From the NCBI RefSeq assembly GCF_900166655.1, contig NZ_FVZB01000006.1, positions 1,356,026-1,420,025 on the forward strand: a stretch of 64,000 nucleotides of DNA, in the 5' to 3' direction. A model generated the notes under the pieces. That model saw only the letters and a program-made list of their open reading frames with translations. It was not told where the DNA came from and ran no database searches. Position 1 is the first letter of the stretch; every line of letters starts with the position of its first letter. This stretch comes from Halobacillus hunanensis (GTDB lineage: Bacteria > Bacillota > Bacilli > Bacillales > Halobacillaceae). The translations under genes and the position numbers were made by a program. Below, in pieces: positions 1-8,489 of the stretch.

Positions 1-363
1 TAAAGGGATAATAATAGCCAGCACCCCTAATCGGTAAGAAAAGTGAAAGGCTTGCCATGTTGCACCACTTCCCGCCAGCATCACCACTGTTGTCGTAAAT
101 AAATAGAGGATAATCATTCCATCATAAATGCCCGTCAGGTGTCTTCCGACCACTTTTCTAAGGACAGGTAAATAATGACCCGCCTTCTGTTCATAGCTGA
201 TTCTCATAATACTCATACAACAGAAACTAAACATAAACGAAAATAATAGGATCGCCAGACTGCTATCTTGTCCAAAAAACTGCCATAGTTCCCTGCCAGA
301 TGCATAGCCAGCACCAATTGTTGTTCCTATGATTAAGCACATCCATTTAAAACCTGCTCTCAC
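1..363 (-). CDS. YkvI-like membrane protein (partial)
   Basis: The minus strand is open from a GTG at 363 to the window edge (121 codons), so the C-terminus is missing. An AGGGAG ribosome site precedes the GTG. The product is hydrophobic with several membrane segments, and its N-terminus carries the glycine-rich stretch GTTIGAGYASGREL, which resembles the start of the Bacillus YkvI family (APC-like transporters of unknown substrate). It is divergent from yyaC. Family membership is by recognition of the N-terminal motif only; the substrate is unknown. Confidence 0.6.
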   Translation of the reverse strand, partial: MRAGFKWMCLIIGTTIGAGYASGRELWQFFGQDSSLAILLFSFMFSFCCMSIMRISYEQKAGHYLPVLRKVVGRHLTGIYDGMIILYLFTTTVVMLAGSGATWQAFHFSYRLGVLAIIIPL

Positions 364-454
364 TACAACCGCTCCCTACTCGATATATTTTGCCACGTAT
401 AGAAACATGAAAAGCCTTATATACTGTTACTAATATGTGTCTGGAGGGGTACCT

Positions 455-1063
455 ATGAATGTTAAGGACAAGTTTTCAAAAGGTGAGCAGCGTGTCCATG
501 TAGACGATCCAAATATGAGTGAACAGCTTAGTCATTACCTGTTGGAGTCCCTTCCTAAGGACAAGCAAGTAATTATTGCATGTATTGGCACTGACCGATC
601 AACTGGAGATTCTTTAGGACCATTGGTTGGTTCAATGCTTCGAGACCATCCCTTAAAAACTTTCCACGTCTATGGAACATTAGAGCATCCTTTACATGCC
701 CTAAACCTGAAAGATACAATAAAAGCTATCTATCATACCCATCCATCGCCATTCATTCTTGCCATTGACGCCTGCCTTGGAAAAAACTCTTCTATTGGAA
801 GTGTATCTATTGGAAAAGGAACGCTTAACCCTGGAGCTGCTTTAAAAAAGGATCTACCGCCTATAGGTGATATGCATATAAGCGGAATGGTTAATGTGGG
901 TGGTTTTATGGAATATGTAGTCCTGCAAAATACCCGCTTGCATCACGTTATGAATATGGCTGCAAAAATTGCAGCAGCTATCCGTTTGGCAGAAGAACAA
1001 CGCGGAAGTGGCCTTTATACTTATCAGCCTTTAGTAGCTGCAACAAAAAAACAGCAACGGTAA
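455..1063 (+). CDS. yyaC: Spore protein YyaC (GPR-related, putative protease)
   Basis: Product of 202 aa. YyaC belongs to a sporulation-associated family distantly related to the germination protease GPR; its exact role is not settled. The N-terminal core reads IACIGTDRSTGDSLGP, followed by an AIDACLG segment and a glycine-rich DMHISGMVNVGGFME segment, all typical of the family. The open frame extends upstream to a GTG at 437, but GGAGGGG at 443-449 lies just before the ATG at 455, so that start is chosen. In B. subtilis yyaC also sits beside spo0J, which supports the call. Confidence 0.88.
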   Translation: MNVKDKFSKGEQRVHVDDPNMSEQLSHYLLESLPKDKQVIIACIGTDRSTGDSLGPLVGSMLRDHPLKTFHVYGTLEHPLHALNLKDTIKAIYHTHPSPFILAIDACLGKNSSIGSVSIGKGTLNPGAALKKDLPPIGDMHISGMVNVGGFMEYVVLQNTRLHHVMNMAAKIAAAIRLAEEQRGSGLYTYQPLVAATKKQQR

Positions 1064-1079
1064 GGCATCCGTTGCTGTT
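1044..1079 (-). terminator. Intrinsic terminator of the DUF554 gene
   Basis: An 11-bp perfect stem (1050-1060 with 1069-1079) is followed on the minus strand by seven T. It overlaps the last codons of yyaC and serves the minus-strand gene ending at 1080. Confidence 0.8.
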
Positions 1080-1784
1080 CTAGAACCACTGCATCACATA
1101 AAGAACAATTCCGACTATAAATAATGAGGGTAATAAATTTGCTACCCGTATTTTTGTTAATTTAAGTAAATTTAACCCAATTGCGACAATCAGTAACCCG
1201 CCAGTGGCTGTCATTTCCACAATAAATAAATCGAGCATCTCCTCAGGAATCCACTTATTGATTTGCGTGGCAAGTAAGGCAATACCCCCTTCGTACAGTA
1301 CAACAGGAATAACCGAAAAGATAACACCGATTCCGAGCGTAGAAGTTAATACTAAAGCAACAAACCCATCGATGATAGCCTTCGTAATCAACACTTCATG
1401 ATCATTACGAAGACCACTATCTAAAGCTCCAATAACAGAAAGTGCTCCTATAACAAAGATTAGTGAAGCTGTAATAAACCCTTGAGAAATAGTTGACTGC
1501 TTTTCTGGTTTTGAAAACTTTCTCTCCACCCAGCGGCCAACATATTCTAATCGTTCCTCCAAATGAAGAGCCTCCCCAACGATTGCCCCTATGAGCAGAC
1601 TCAGTAAAACTACAACAATATTGTTCGTTTCAAATCCCATCTGCAATCCAATCAGAATAACTGCTAAACCAACACCGCTCATAACCGTTTCTTTAAAACG
1701 TTCTGGAATTTTCGTGAAGAATAAGCCAAGCAATGTACCAACGAATATACATAATCCATTTACAATAGTCCCTAATAATACCAT
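1080..1784 (-). CDS. DUF554 family membrane protein (YdfK/YqgA-like)
   Basis: Product of 234 aa with about seven hydrophobic segments. The opening MVLLGTIVNGLCIFVGTLLG and the glycine-rich helices match DUF554 proteins (YdfK in Bacillus, YqgA in Enterobacteria), inner-membrane proteins of unknown function and possibly transporters. The gene lies downstream of parB on the same strand, separated by about 90 bp that contain a parS-like site. Family assignment is good; no substrate can be stated. Confidence 0.82.
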   Translation of the reverse strand: MVLLGTIVNGLCIFVGTLLGLFFTKIPERFKETVMSGVGLAVILIGLQMGFETNNIVVVLLSLLIGAIVGEALHLEERLEYVGRWVERKFSKPEKQSTISQGFITASLIFVIGALSVIGALDSGLRNDHEVLITKAIIDGFVALVLTSTLGIGVIFSVIPVVLYEGGIALLATQINKWIPEEMLDLFIVEMTATGGLLIVAIGLNLLKLTKIRVANLLPSLFIVGIVLYVMQWF

Positions 1785-1802
1785 AATGCACTCTCCAATG
1801 GT

Positions 1803-1818
1803 TGTTTCACGTGAAACC
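1803..1818 (+). promoter_or_regulatory. parS-like ParB loading site
   Basis: The 16-mer TGTTTCACGTGAAACC matches the Bacillus parS consensus TGTTNCACGTGAAACA at all defined positions except the last. It lies between parB and the DUF554 gene. Confidence 0.8.
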
Positions 1819-1871
1819 TTATAAAAACGTAATAAAAAGGCCTGGATACCAAACGACCAGGCTGTTAAATC

Positions 1872-2714
1872 TTATTGACTTTCAAACCAGTTTAAGATCC
1901 GTTCAAGATCCTCATCATTAAGAAACTCAATCTCAATTTTCCCTTTTCGTTTTCCTTTTTGAATGTTGACACTAGTGCCCAAACGTTGTTTAAGACTCTC
2001 TTCCCGTTCACGGATAAAAATATCTTTTACTGGTTCGTTCTTGTTTTTTTTAGGCTTATCTTCATTTATTTCTAAAATAAGCTTTTCGACCTGACGTACG
2101 TTTAAACCTTCTGATTCAATGCGTTTCATAACAGGAATAACCATCTTCTTATCTTTTAACCCTAAGAGAGCCCGGCCATGCCCCATAGACAAGGAACCAT
2201 CGTTAATACGTTCACTAACTTCTTGAGGAAGTGTCAGCAGCCTCACAAGATTAGCAATATGCGAACGACTTTTACCAAGTCGCTTAGAGAGATTGTCCTG
2301 AGTAACGCCTAATTCCTTGATTAAATTTTGATAAGCATGCGCCTCTTCGATAGGCGTTAAATCTTCACGCTGAAGGTTTTCGAGCAGGGCCAGCTCCATC
2401 ATTTCGTCATCCGTCAATTCTCGGACTAAAACAGGGACATATTCAAGGCCAGCTTGCTTGGCCGCACGAAACCGCCGCTCCCCTACTACAATTTCGTACC
2501 CCTTAATACTCTTTCTCACAATCAATGGCTGAAGAATCCCATGTTCTTCAATGGATTGTTGAAGTTCATTAATTGCCTCTTCAGTGAAATGTTTTCGTGG
2601 TTGATAAGGATTGGGTCTGCAATTCTCTACCCTAATTTCATGAATCTGTTCATTGTCTTTAACATTCATGTCATTAAATAATGCATTAATGCCTTTACCT
2701 AACCCTCTCGCCAT
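1872..2714 (-). CDS. parB: Chromosome partitioning protein ParB (Spo0J)
   Basis: Product of 280 aa. ParB binds parS, uses CTP to form a sliding clamp, recruits SMC near the origin and, in spore formers, links partition to sporulation through ParA. The sequence opens MARGLGKGINALF, then has the ParB N-domain with the nucleotide-binding motif GERRFRAAK, an ENLQREDLTPIEEA segment and a helix-turn-helix around TQDNLSKRLGKSRSHIANLVRLL. The C-terminal dimerization region is short and charged. A GGAAGTGATGG site precedes the ATG at 2714. The gene overlaps the end of parA by 20 bp, so the two are one transcript. Confidence 0.97.
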   Translation of the reverse strand: MARGLGKGINALFNDMNVKDNEQIHEIRVENCRPNPYQPRKHFTEEAINELQQSIEEHGILQPLIVRKSIKGYEIVVGERRFRAAKQAGLEYVPVLVRELTDDEMMELALLENLQREDLTPIEEAHAYQNLIKELGVTQDNLSKRLGKSRSHIANLVRLLTLPQEVSERINDGSLSMGHGRALLGLKDKKMVIPVMKRIESEGLNVRQVEKLILEINEDKPKKNKNEPVKDIFIREREESLKQRLGTSVNIQKGKRKGKIEIEFLNDEDLERILNWFESQ

Positions 2715-3468
2715 TTGCCATCACTTCCTTCGCTAAGTCTAAATATACTTCAGCCCCGCGTGACTTGGCATCATATAAAATAATAGGTTTGCCATGACTG
2801 GGCGCTTCACTTAAACGAACATTGCGGGGAATTATTGCACGGTATACACGATCTTGAAAATACTTCTTTACTTCTTCTATCACCTGAATACCTAAGTTTG
2901 TACGAGCATCCAGCATTGTCAATAAGACACCCTCAATCATAAGGTCTTTATTCAAGTGTTTTTGGACAAGACGAATCGTGTTAAGCAGTTGACTCAACCC
3001 TTCAAGAGCATAATACTCACATTGAACAGGAATCAAAACTGTGTTAGACGCTGTCAAAGCATTAATCGTCAACAGACCTAATGAAGGCGGGCAATCAATA
3101 ATGACATAATCATACTCATCTTTCACTTCATCAATGGCATGCTTAAGCCTTACCTCTCTGGAAATCGTAGGGACAAGTTCAATCTCTGCTCCAGCTAACT
3201 GAATGGTAGCTGGGATAGCATCAAGGTTTTCCACCATTGTTGCAGTACGAACTTGAGGAGCATCGACTCCCTCTACTAGTACATCATATATACATTGGCT
3301 TACTTCTCCCTTTTCCACACCAACACCACTCGTAGCATTACCTTGTGGGTCAATATCAACCAAGAGCACCTTATTATTTAAATAAGCCAGGCATGCGCTT
3401 AAATTGACGGCTGTTGTTGTTTTTCCAACGCCACCTTTTTGATTGGCAATGGAAATCACTTTACCCAT
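2695..3468 (-). CDS. parA: Chromosome partitioning ATPase ParA (Soj)
   Basis: Product of 257 aa. ParA/Soj is a Walker-type ATPase that binds DNA as an ATP dimer, is stimulated by ParB, and regulates DnaA in Bacillus. The deviant Walker A KGGVGKTTT lies near residue 11, and DYVIIDCPPSLG is the Walker B region. The open frame extends ten codons upstream of MGKVISIANQ, but AGGTGA lies about six bases before the ATG at 3468, and soj proteins start at this point. The gene is followed by parB with a 20-bp overlap. Confidence 0.97.
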   Translation of the reverse strand: MGKVISIANQKGGVGKTTTAVNLSACLAYLNNKVLLVDIDPQGNATSGVGVEKGEVSQCIYDVLVEGVDAPQVRTATMVENLDAIPATIQLAGAEIELVPTISREVRLKHAIDEVKDEYDYVIIDCPPSLGLLTINALTASNTVLIPVQCEYYALEGLSQLLNTIRLVQKHLNKDLMIEGVLLTMLDARTNLGIQVIEEVKKYFQDRVYRAIIPRNVRLSEAPSHGKPIILYDAKSRGAEVYLDLAKEVMANGERVR

Positions 3469-3526
3469 GCTGTCACCTGCCTCTTTCCTTATCATCACTT
3501 TCTTTTACATCGGCTAATTTATTTTT

Positions 3527-3567
3527 TCAAAAAACACCCATCTTCACAGCTGCAGGATAGATGGGTG
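3527..3567 (-). terminator. Terminator downstream of noc
   Basis: A 9-bp stem CACCCATCT/AGATGGGTG (3535-3543 with 3559-3567) is followed on the minus strand by a T run. It separates noc from parA-parB. Confidence 0.75.
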
Positions 3568-3579
3568 GTAAAATGTAAG

Positions 3580-4461
3580 CTATGTTTTTTTCTTAGGAAT
3601 TTTTATTGTGAATTGATAATATTCGTCATGGTCTTCCTCATTTGTTTCAACATCAATTCCAGTATCAGAGACCATATCAAGAGATTGTCGGATTGTATTC
3701 ATTGCAATCCTCATATCTTTATTGACACCTTTAAGCTTCGGCTTTTTCTTCTTCGGCTTTGGATCCTGCAGCTTGGCAATTCGCTCTTCTGTCTGCTTGA
3801 CGTTTAACTGCTTTTCGATTATTTCATCAAGAAGCTTTTCCTGGTTCTCCGGTTCTTTTAAAGCAATCAGAGCACGTGCATGACGTTCTGTTATCTCTTT
3901 ATTCATAACAGCTCGCTGTACGGATTCCGGAAGTTTCAACAATCGCATTTTATTGGCAACTGTTGATTGACTCTTCCCTAGCCTTTGAGCAAGTGCTTCC
4001 TGAGTTAATTCATGAATCTCAATTAAACGTGCGTAAGCCGTAGCCTCCTCAATTACTGTTAACTCTTCACGTTGTAAGTTTTCGATTAGAGCAACAGAAG
4101 CGGTTTGAGCATCATCCATCTCCCGAAGAATGGCAGGGATAGTTTCCCATCCAAGAGATTGGACAGCACGCCACCTGCGTTCGCCGGCAATTAACTCATA
4201 ATGATCTTCGTTCAAACGACGCACAACAATTGGCTGAATCATCCCGTGCGTATGTATCGTCTGGGCGAGTTCACTAATCTTTTCATTGTTAAAAATAGCC
4301 CTAGGCTGATAACGGTTCGGTTGAACACTTTCGACAGGAACTTGCATGACTTCATCAGGGTTGTACTCTACTTCTTCATTGTTATGGCTGTTGCTGCTGT
4401 TATCTGACTCCGACTCTGTCTTGTCACCCAGTCCGAACAGACGACCAAAAGGATGTAACAC
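3580..4461 (-). CDS. noc: Nucleoid occlusion protein Noc (ParB family)
   Basis: Product of 293 aa. Noc is a ParB paralogue that binds dispersed NBS sites and the membrane and blocks Z-ring assembly over the nucleoid. The sequence has the N-terminal [10 protein letters not shown] typical of the Noc membrane-targeting helix, the CTP-binding motif [23 protein letters not shown], and a helix-turn-helix [23 protein letters not shown]. The frame extends to an ATG at 4524, but AAGGTGGT lies before the GTG at 4461 and the homologous N-terminus begins there. In B. subtilis noc adjoins rsmG; here about 6 kb of accessory genes lie between. Confidence 0.93.
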   Translation of the reverse strand: MLHPFGRLFGLGDKTESESDNSSNSHNNEEVEYNPDEVMQVPVESVQPNRYQPRAIFNNEKISELAQTIHTHGMIQPIVVRRLNEDHYELIAGERRWRAVQSLGWETIPAILREMDDAQTASVALIENLQREELTVIEEATAYARLIEIHELTQEALAQRLGKSQSTVANKMRLLKLPESVQRAVMNKEITERHARALIALKEPENQEKLLDEIIEKQLNVKQTEERIAKLQDPKPKKKKPKLKGVNKDMRIAMNTIRQSLDMVSDTGIDVETNEEDHDEYYQFTIKIPKKKT

Positions 4462-4503
4462 GATCAGACACCACCTTTTTTCGATCAAGCACACGATCAA
4501 ATA

Positions 4504-4519
4504 TGTTTCACGTGGAACA
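4504..4519 (-). promoter_or_regulatory. parS site upstream of noc
   Basis: Read on the minus strand the 16-mer is TGTTCCACGTGAAACA, a perfect match to the Bacillus parS consensus. It sits about 43 bp upstream of the noc start, so ParB loading here may affect noc expression (inference). Confidence 0.88.
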
Positions 4520-4535
4520 TTCATTTTATCAAATA

Positions 4536-4570
4536 GAAAAAAGCGCCGCAGGCTGAATAGCTGCTGCGCG
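4536..4570 (-). terminator. Terminator-like hairpin upstream of noc
   Basis: A 9-bp stem with one mismatch (4543-4551 with 4561-4569) is followed on the minus strand by six T. It would stop minus-strand transcripts before the parS site and noc. Confidence 0.55.
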
Positions 4571-4968
4571 TACGTATGCCTTTTTGAATCTATGATTTAT
4601 TTTATCATATTTTGGCTAGTAAAAGTATCTAGCAAATCGATTATTTCTAATATCGACTTTTATTACAAAATAACGACTCATTATACAAAATTCCACTATC
4701 ATTGTATGATGAATAATCCGAAATTTCGACCCTAAGCTACATAACTATGAATCTAATCGCACTTTCCTAGCTTACAAAAACATAGATATAAAACAACTCA
4801 CCTTTTTCTTAATAACTATCTTACCATTACTATCCTTGAAGTTCCTAGGTGTTTTATTGCTTTCGAAGAAATTAAATAGGAGTGTTCTTATTGACATAAT
4901 GAAACTGCACCACAATTTTATTAGTAATTTCTAAATCGGGGTGCAGTTTCTTTAAATTGTAAAATTTA
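4571..4968. other. Intergenic gap between noc and msrB
   Basis: About 400 bp, AT-rich, with no convincing gene. The only structure seen is an 11-bp inverted repeat GAAACTGCACC/GGTGCAGTTTC (4901-4911 with 4940-4950) with a 28-nt loop and no good T run, just beyond the end of msrB. It could be a weak msrB terminator. Confidence 0.45.
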
Positions 4969-5541
4969 TTATTGGAATAGATGTATGAACTCCTCATATC
5001 CTTTTTCTTTAAGTTTTTCCTTAGGAATAAAGTTCATAGCCGCAGAGTTCATACAGTAACGTAGTCCTGTTGGCTCCGGACCATCATTAAAAATATGGCC
5101 AATATGGGAGTCAGCTTCTTTACTTCTAACCTCTGTACTTGTACCAAAGATTCCACGATCTTTTTTTGTTACAATATTCTCTTCAACTAACGGTTTAGTA
5201 AAGCTAGGCCATCCGGTACCCGAATAAAATTTATCGGTGGAGCTGAAAAGTGGCTCACCTGATATAACATCTACGTAGATCCCTGGCTGCTTATTATCCC
5301 AATATTTATTTTCAAAAGCTTTTTCTGTTCCATTATTTTGGGTAACTTTATACTGGAGAGGTGTCAGCATTTCTTTTAACTCAGCTTGGGAATATGTCAC
5401 CTTCTTACCACCCTCAGTTCTCACATCTACTATACGTTCAGTGTTGTTCACTTCACCGGAGATCTTATTATAAACGCCTGGACCCAGAAAGACAGTCAAA
5501 CCAATCAAGGATACAATCGAAACTAGCCATACTTTTTTCAC
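4969..5541 (-). CDS. msrB: Membrane-anchored methionine-R-sulfoxide reductase MsrB
   Basis: Product of 190 aa. MsrB reduces methionine-R-sulfoxide in proteins. Residues 5-25 are hydrophobic after MKK, so this form is probably exported or membrane-anchored. The MsrB domain fills residues 50-189, with [10 protein letters not shown], the [20 protein letters not shown] region and the catalytic cysteine in RYCMNSAA. The paired CxxC zinc motifs of many MsrB proteins are absent (SGEPLF replaces the first). No MsrA gene is adjacent. Bacillus MsrB is usually cytosolic, so the anchor is notable. Confidence 0.9.
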   Translation of the reverse strand: MKKVWLVSIVSLIGLTVFLGPGVYNKISGEVNNTERIVDVRTEGGKKVTYSQAELKEMLTPLQYKVTQNNGTEKAFENKYWDNKQPGIYVDVISGEPLFSSTDKFYSGTGWPSFTKPLVEENIVTKKDRGIFGTSTEVRSKEADSHIGHIFNDGPEPTGLRYCMNSAAMNFIPKEKLKEKGYEEFIHLFQ

Positions 5542-5714
5542 TTATTCTGCCTCCTTTTAAATCATGGTCACTATACCCTGTAGGGTTATCTATAATCCAA
5601 CTTTAACATTTACGTAAGCAATAGCTAATTTATATGTTTGCTCCATTTTTTTATTATGAGAAACGTCTGTCATTCGTTATAATCATAAATAAATGAAGAA
5701 AAGGAGCTATCCTG

Positions 5715-6014
5715 ATGAACCGAAAAGAAATGGAAGACCAGGTTATACAGAGTTACCAACAAGACGAACAAATGATGATCCATGTGTTTGCCCAATGGTG
5801 TATCAACCATGACTTAAGCCCTGTTGATCTCTATAAAGAGGCATACCCTGAGCAAGCTGGTAATGAATCTTTAAATCAAGCATTAGAATTAACTGTTCCT
5901 AAACAAGAAGCTGGTGAAATCCCGGATGAGACATTGCTTGGAGTATTATCTTTATTTGGAAACGAAGATTTAGCTTTTGTCGTAACTAAATATATGGAGA
6001 AGTTAAAAAAGTAA
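5715..6014 (+). CDS. Hypothetical protein, 99 aa
   Basis: An ATG at 5715 is preceded by AAAGGAGC with good spacing. The 99-aa product is acidic, soluble and probably helical, with no membrane segment, no cysteine pair and no motif I recognise. It stands alone between divergent msrB and the convergent dipeptidase gene. A hairpin AAGCGGC/GCCGCTT follows its stop codon. It is a credible gene by ribosome site and length, but I cannot assign a function. Confidence 0.65.
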   Translation: MNRKEMEDQVIQSYQQDEQMMIHVFAQWCINHDLSPVDLYKEAYPEQAGNESLNQALELTVPKQEAGEIPDETLLGVLSLFGNEDLAFVVTKYMEKLKK

Positions 6015-6060
6015 AGCGGCTACCCACTTAGTGCCGCTTACAAATTCAAATAGAAAGGAA

Positions 6061-6094
6061 AAGAACCTGTTAAGTCCATTATTAACAGGTTCTT
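6061..6094. terminator. Hairpin between convergent genes
   Basis: A perfect 13-bp stem (6061-6073 with 6082-6094) and 8-nt loop. The minus-strand side continues TTTTCC, so it probably terminates the dipeptidase transcript and may work in both directions. Confidence 0.6.
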
Positions 6095-6155
6095 CCCTAT
6101 TCCTTCTCTTAAATGCCCCAAACAACACATTACCGCTTCAGGCCAGAGTAATAAA

Positions 6156-6171
6156 TGTTCCACGTGAAACA
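6156..6171 (+). promoter_or_regulatory. parS site
   Basis: TGTTCCACGTGAAACA, a perfect match to the parS consensus. It lies in the short gap between the dipeptidase 3' end and the hairpin at 6061. Confidence 0.9.
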
Positions 6172-6201
6172 TTTACTCGAATAATTAGATCTTTGAAGCA
6201 G

Positions 6202-7263
6202 TTATTTCCAAGTCGCCTTCAAAACCCGAATCCAATTTTCGCTCGTTAGTTTACGTAGAGCATTATCACTATACCCACGGTCCTTTAACAGTTTAATCAC
6301 CTTAGGCACACCTGTCACATCACCTAATGCGTCCGGAATCGTTGTACCATCAAAGTCAGACCCTAAGGAGACATGTTCGATACCAATACGACTCGCAATA
6401 TAATCGATATGTTTCACGATCATTTCTAGAGAAGTATCTGTATCTAACTTCCCATCCGGACGAAGCATATTTACAGCATAAGTCACCCCTACTACTCCAT
6501 TGGATCCCGCAATGGCATCCAGTTGCTTATCAGTTAAATTACGCGATATCGGACATATGGTATGTGCATTTGAGTGAGTCGCCACCAGTGGCGCATCAGA
6601 GAGTTCATTTACATCCCAAAATCCTTTCTCATTAAGATGTGATAAATCTATCATGATGCCAAGTTTATTACATTCCTGCACAAGTTTTTTCCCAGGCTCT
6701 GTAAGCCCAAAACCAATATCAGGTGTGGAGGGATAACGGTATGGTACTCCTTCAGCAAATATATTCGGACGACTCCATACAAGACCAAGTGAACGGAGAC
6801 CAGCTTGATAATATACGTGTAATGCATTAAGATCTCTGTCAATGGATTCGGCCCCTTCAAAATGGAGTATGGCACCTAGTGTTTCTTTATGTACTAGATT
6901 TTCCAATTCTTCAGCGCTTTTGACAACTTTTAAAACTCCATTAGATTTGGTTTGCAAGTGATAAAGTTGAGCAACCATTGCATTTGTCATGTGATGACAA
7001 TAATCATAATCGACAGCTGAGGGTAAAGGAAAGTCGTATCCATTTTCATTCATGTATTCTTCAAAGTCTGGAAGCATAGACCCTGAAGGATTTGGACAAA
7101 AAATGGCAAAAAAACCGGCACTCAACATACCTTTGCGTGCTCTGGGCAAATCAATATGCCCCACTGATGTTTCATTTAAAAATAGACGATCACTGCTGTG
7201 CTCTTCTAGATGAAGCTTTAACAACGTATCATTATGACCATCAATAGTTGGAAACGGTTTCAT
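6202..7263 (-). CDS. M19 family membrane-type dipeptidase
   Basis: Product of 353 aa. M19 (renal dipeptidase family) enzymes are zinc TIM-barrel peptidases that cleave dipeptides, often with a D-residue. The N-terminal zinc motif is DGHND near residue 8, followed by HFEGAESIDRD, a DLSHLNEKGFWDV segment, HSNAHTICPISRNLTD and GSDFDGTTIPD near the C-terminus. There is no signal peptide, so the enzyme is probably cytosolic. AAAGGTAGG precedes the ATG. It stands alone and is not part of the conserved origin set. The substrate cannot be inferred. Confidence 0.9.
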   Translation of the reverse strand: MKPFPTIDGHNDTLLKLHLEEHSSDRLFLNETSVGHIDLPRARKGMLSAGFFAIFCPNPSGSMLPDFEEYMNENGYDFPLPSAVDYDYCHHMTNAMVAQLYHLQTKSNGVLKVVKSAEELENLVHKETLGAILHFEGAESIDRDLNALHVYYQAGLRSLGLVWSRPNIFAEGVPYRYPSTPDIGFGLTEPGKKLVQECNKLGIMIDLSHLNEKGFWDVNELSDAPLVATHSNAHTICPISRNLTDKQLDAIAGSNGVVGVTYAVNMLRPDGKLDTDTSLEMIVKHIDYIASRIGIEHVSLGSDFDGTTIPDALGDVTGVPKVIKLLKDRGYSDNALRKLTSENWIRVLKATWK

Positions 7264-7475
7264 GATATTCCTACCTTTCTATTAGAACTAACTTTTGCGA
7301 CTGAGATTACTTTCTTATCCCCAACTTCGACAGGATCCCTATACACTATTGAAATTTCTTTGTCGAAGACTGGTGCTACGGGAGACTGAAAGTTGTTTTC
7401 TTAATGATCTCCCACATCCTCTCTACCTTTAGATTTCGGTACTTTTTCATTTTTCCCTACTTTTTTTTCAAAAAA

Positions 7476-7501
7476 AGATCAGCTTTTATTTAAGCTGATC
7501 T
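7476..7501 (-). terminator. Terminator of the YtxH-domain gene
   Basis: A 10-bp stem AGATCAGCTT/AAGCTGATCT (7476-7485 with 7492-7501) followed on the minus strand by a T run. The remaining 200 bp up to the dipeptidase start at 7263 holds nothing else I recognise. Confidence 0.8.
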
Positions 7502-7523
7502 ATCCTGTCCTAGATTCTATTTA

Positions 7524-8021
7524 TTAATTGGGTTTGATCGTTTTTTTAATTTCATGCTCGTCACCGTTAACTACCGTAAGGTTTCCATTATCTTCAGAGT
7601 CAGTTAATTCTTCTTTTGCTTCATTTACTTTACTATTCACATCTTTCAATTCTTCACTTGCTTCTTTTGCAGTAGAGACGATTTCTTCAGAATCTGCTTT
7701 AACTTCTTGAACCTTTTCTTTTAATTCCTTGCCTTCGTTATCAAGGATATCTTGAATCTTGTTAATAGCTTCTTTTGTAACCGAGGTAGTTCTTTGAATT
7801 CGATTGACAAGCTCTTCTTTAGTGCCAGACGGATCTGCTTTAACTTTAGAAACATATTGACTTAAAGTGTCTTTCGTTGCCCCTGATCTTTCTTTTAACT
7901 TTGTACGCTCAGACGGATTTTTAACTAAAACAAGAGCTCCTCCTATGATTGCCCCGGCTGTCATGGCCAAGGTTAATTTACCTGTGAGTGATTTTGTTTG
8001 TACCTGTGTTTGTTGTGTCAT
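7524..8021 (-). CDS. YtxH domain-containing protein
   Basis: Product of 165 aa. A hydrophobic stretch near residues 16-33 (LTLAMTAGAIIGGALVLV) is followed by a long, charged, lysine- and glutamate-rich helical tail that probably forms a coiled coil. This layout matches YtxH-type proteins, small membrane-anchored proteins often induced by general stress in Bacillus, with no known biochemical activity. A candidate sigma-A promoter lies just upstream. Ribosome-site spacing is poor: AAAAGG is very close and GGAGGGAG is about 17 nt away, so the start is less certain. Confidence 0.75.
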   Translation of the reverse strand: MTQQTQVQTKSLTGKLTLAMTAGAIIGGALVLVKNPSERTKLKERSGATKDTLSQYVSKVKADPSGTKEELVNRIQRTTSVTKEAINKIQDILDNEGKELKEKVQEVKADSEEIVSTAKEASEELKDVNSKVNEAKEELTDSEDNGNLTVVNGDEHEIKKTIKPN

Positions 8022-8051
8022 ACCTTTTAAATCTTCTCCCTCCGGATTGAT

Positions 8052-8079
8052 ATTATATTTTTCTTACCTTTATTTTCAA
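8052..8079 (-). promoter_or_regulatory. Sigma-A promoter of the YtxH-domain gene
   Basis: On the minus strand TTGAAA, a 16-nt spacer and TATAAT. A short inverted repeat GCGGT/ACCGC at 8081-8096 sits just upstream and could be a regulator site. Confidence 0.6.
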
Positions 8080-8416
8080 TGCGGTTACACTACCGCTATT
8101 AACTAGTGTGAATAATTCCAAATTTTAGTTGGCGGAATTTCCGTATTGATCTCTAGTTGGGTGTGGACTTTGCTTTTTTTCAAGAAGGCAGCTCGACCAC
8201 CTTTTCCACAGAAGTTACCCTAAAATCTATGTTTGAAAACATGGAGCTATGTAATACTTAATAAGCCCTTTTTTTGCTCTTATTTTATTGCTCTTTAAAT
8301 GACAGAAATAACTCCATTCCATCTTATCATTTGTTACCGGTATATTCATATCAATATATCCATTAAGCGGCTGTTCCTTAACAGGTCAGGGATAGAGTAT
8401 CCAGGATGGTTTTATT

Positions 8417-8441
8417 GTTTGAAATGATTAGAATGTGGTAT
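8417..8441 (+). promoter_or_regulatory. Possible sigma-B promoter of the SDR gene
   Basis: GTTTGA, a 13-nt spacer, then TGGTAT resembles the sigma-B pattern GTTTAA-N12-15-GGGTAT and lies about 50 bp upstream of the SDR start. The wider gap 8022-8489 shows no other gene. Confidence 0.45.
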
Positions 8442-8489
8442 GCACATCAATATAACACATGATTTCTTGTGAGTGAGGAGGAAGGGTTC

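Noticed and set aside
3439..3807. 122-aa plus-strand frame over the parA/noc junction
   Set aside because: It overlaps parA, the terminator and noc on the opposite strand and its composition is that of an antisense shadow.
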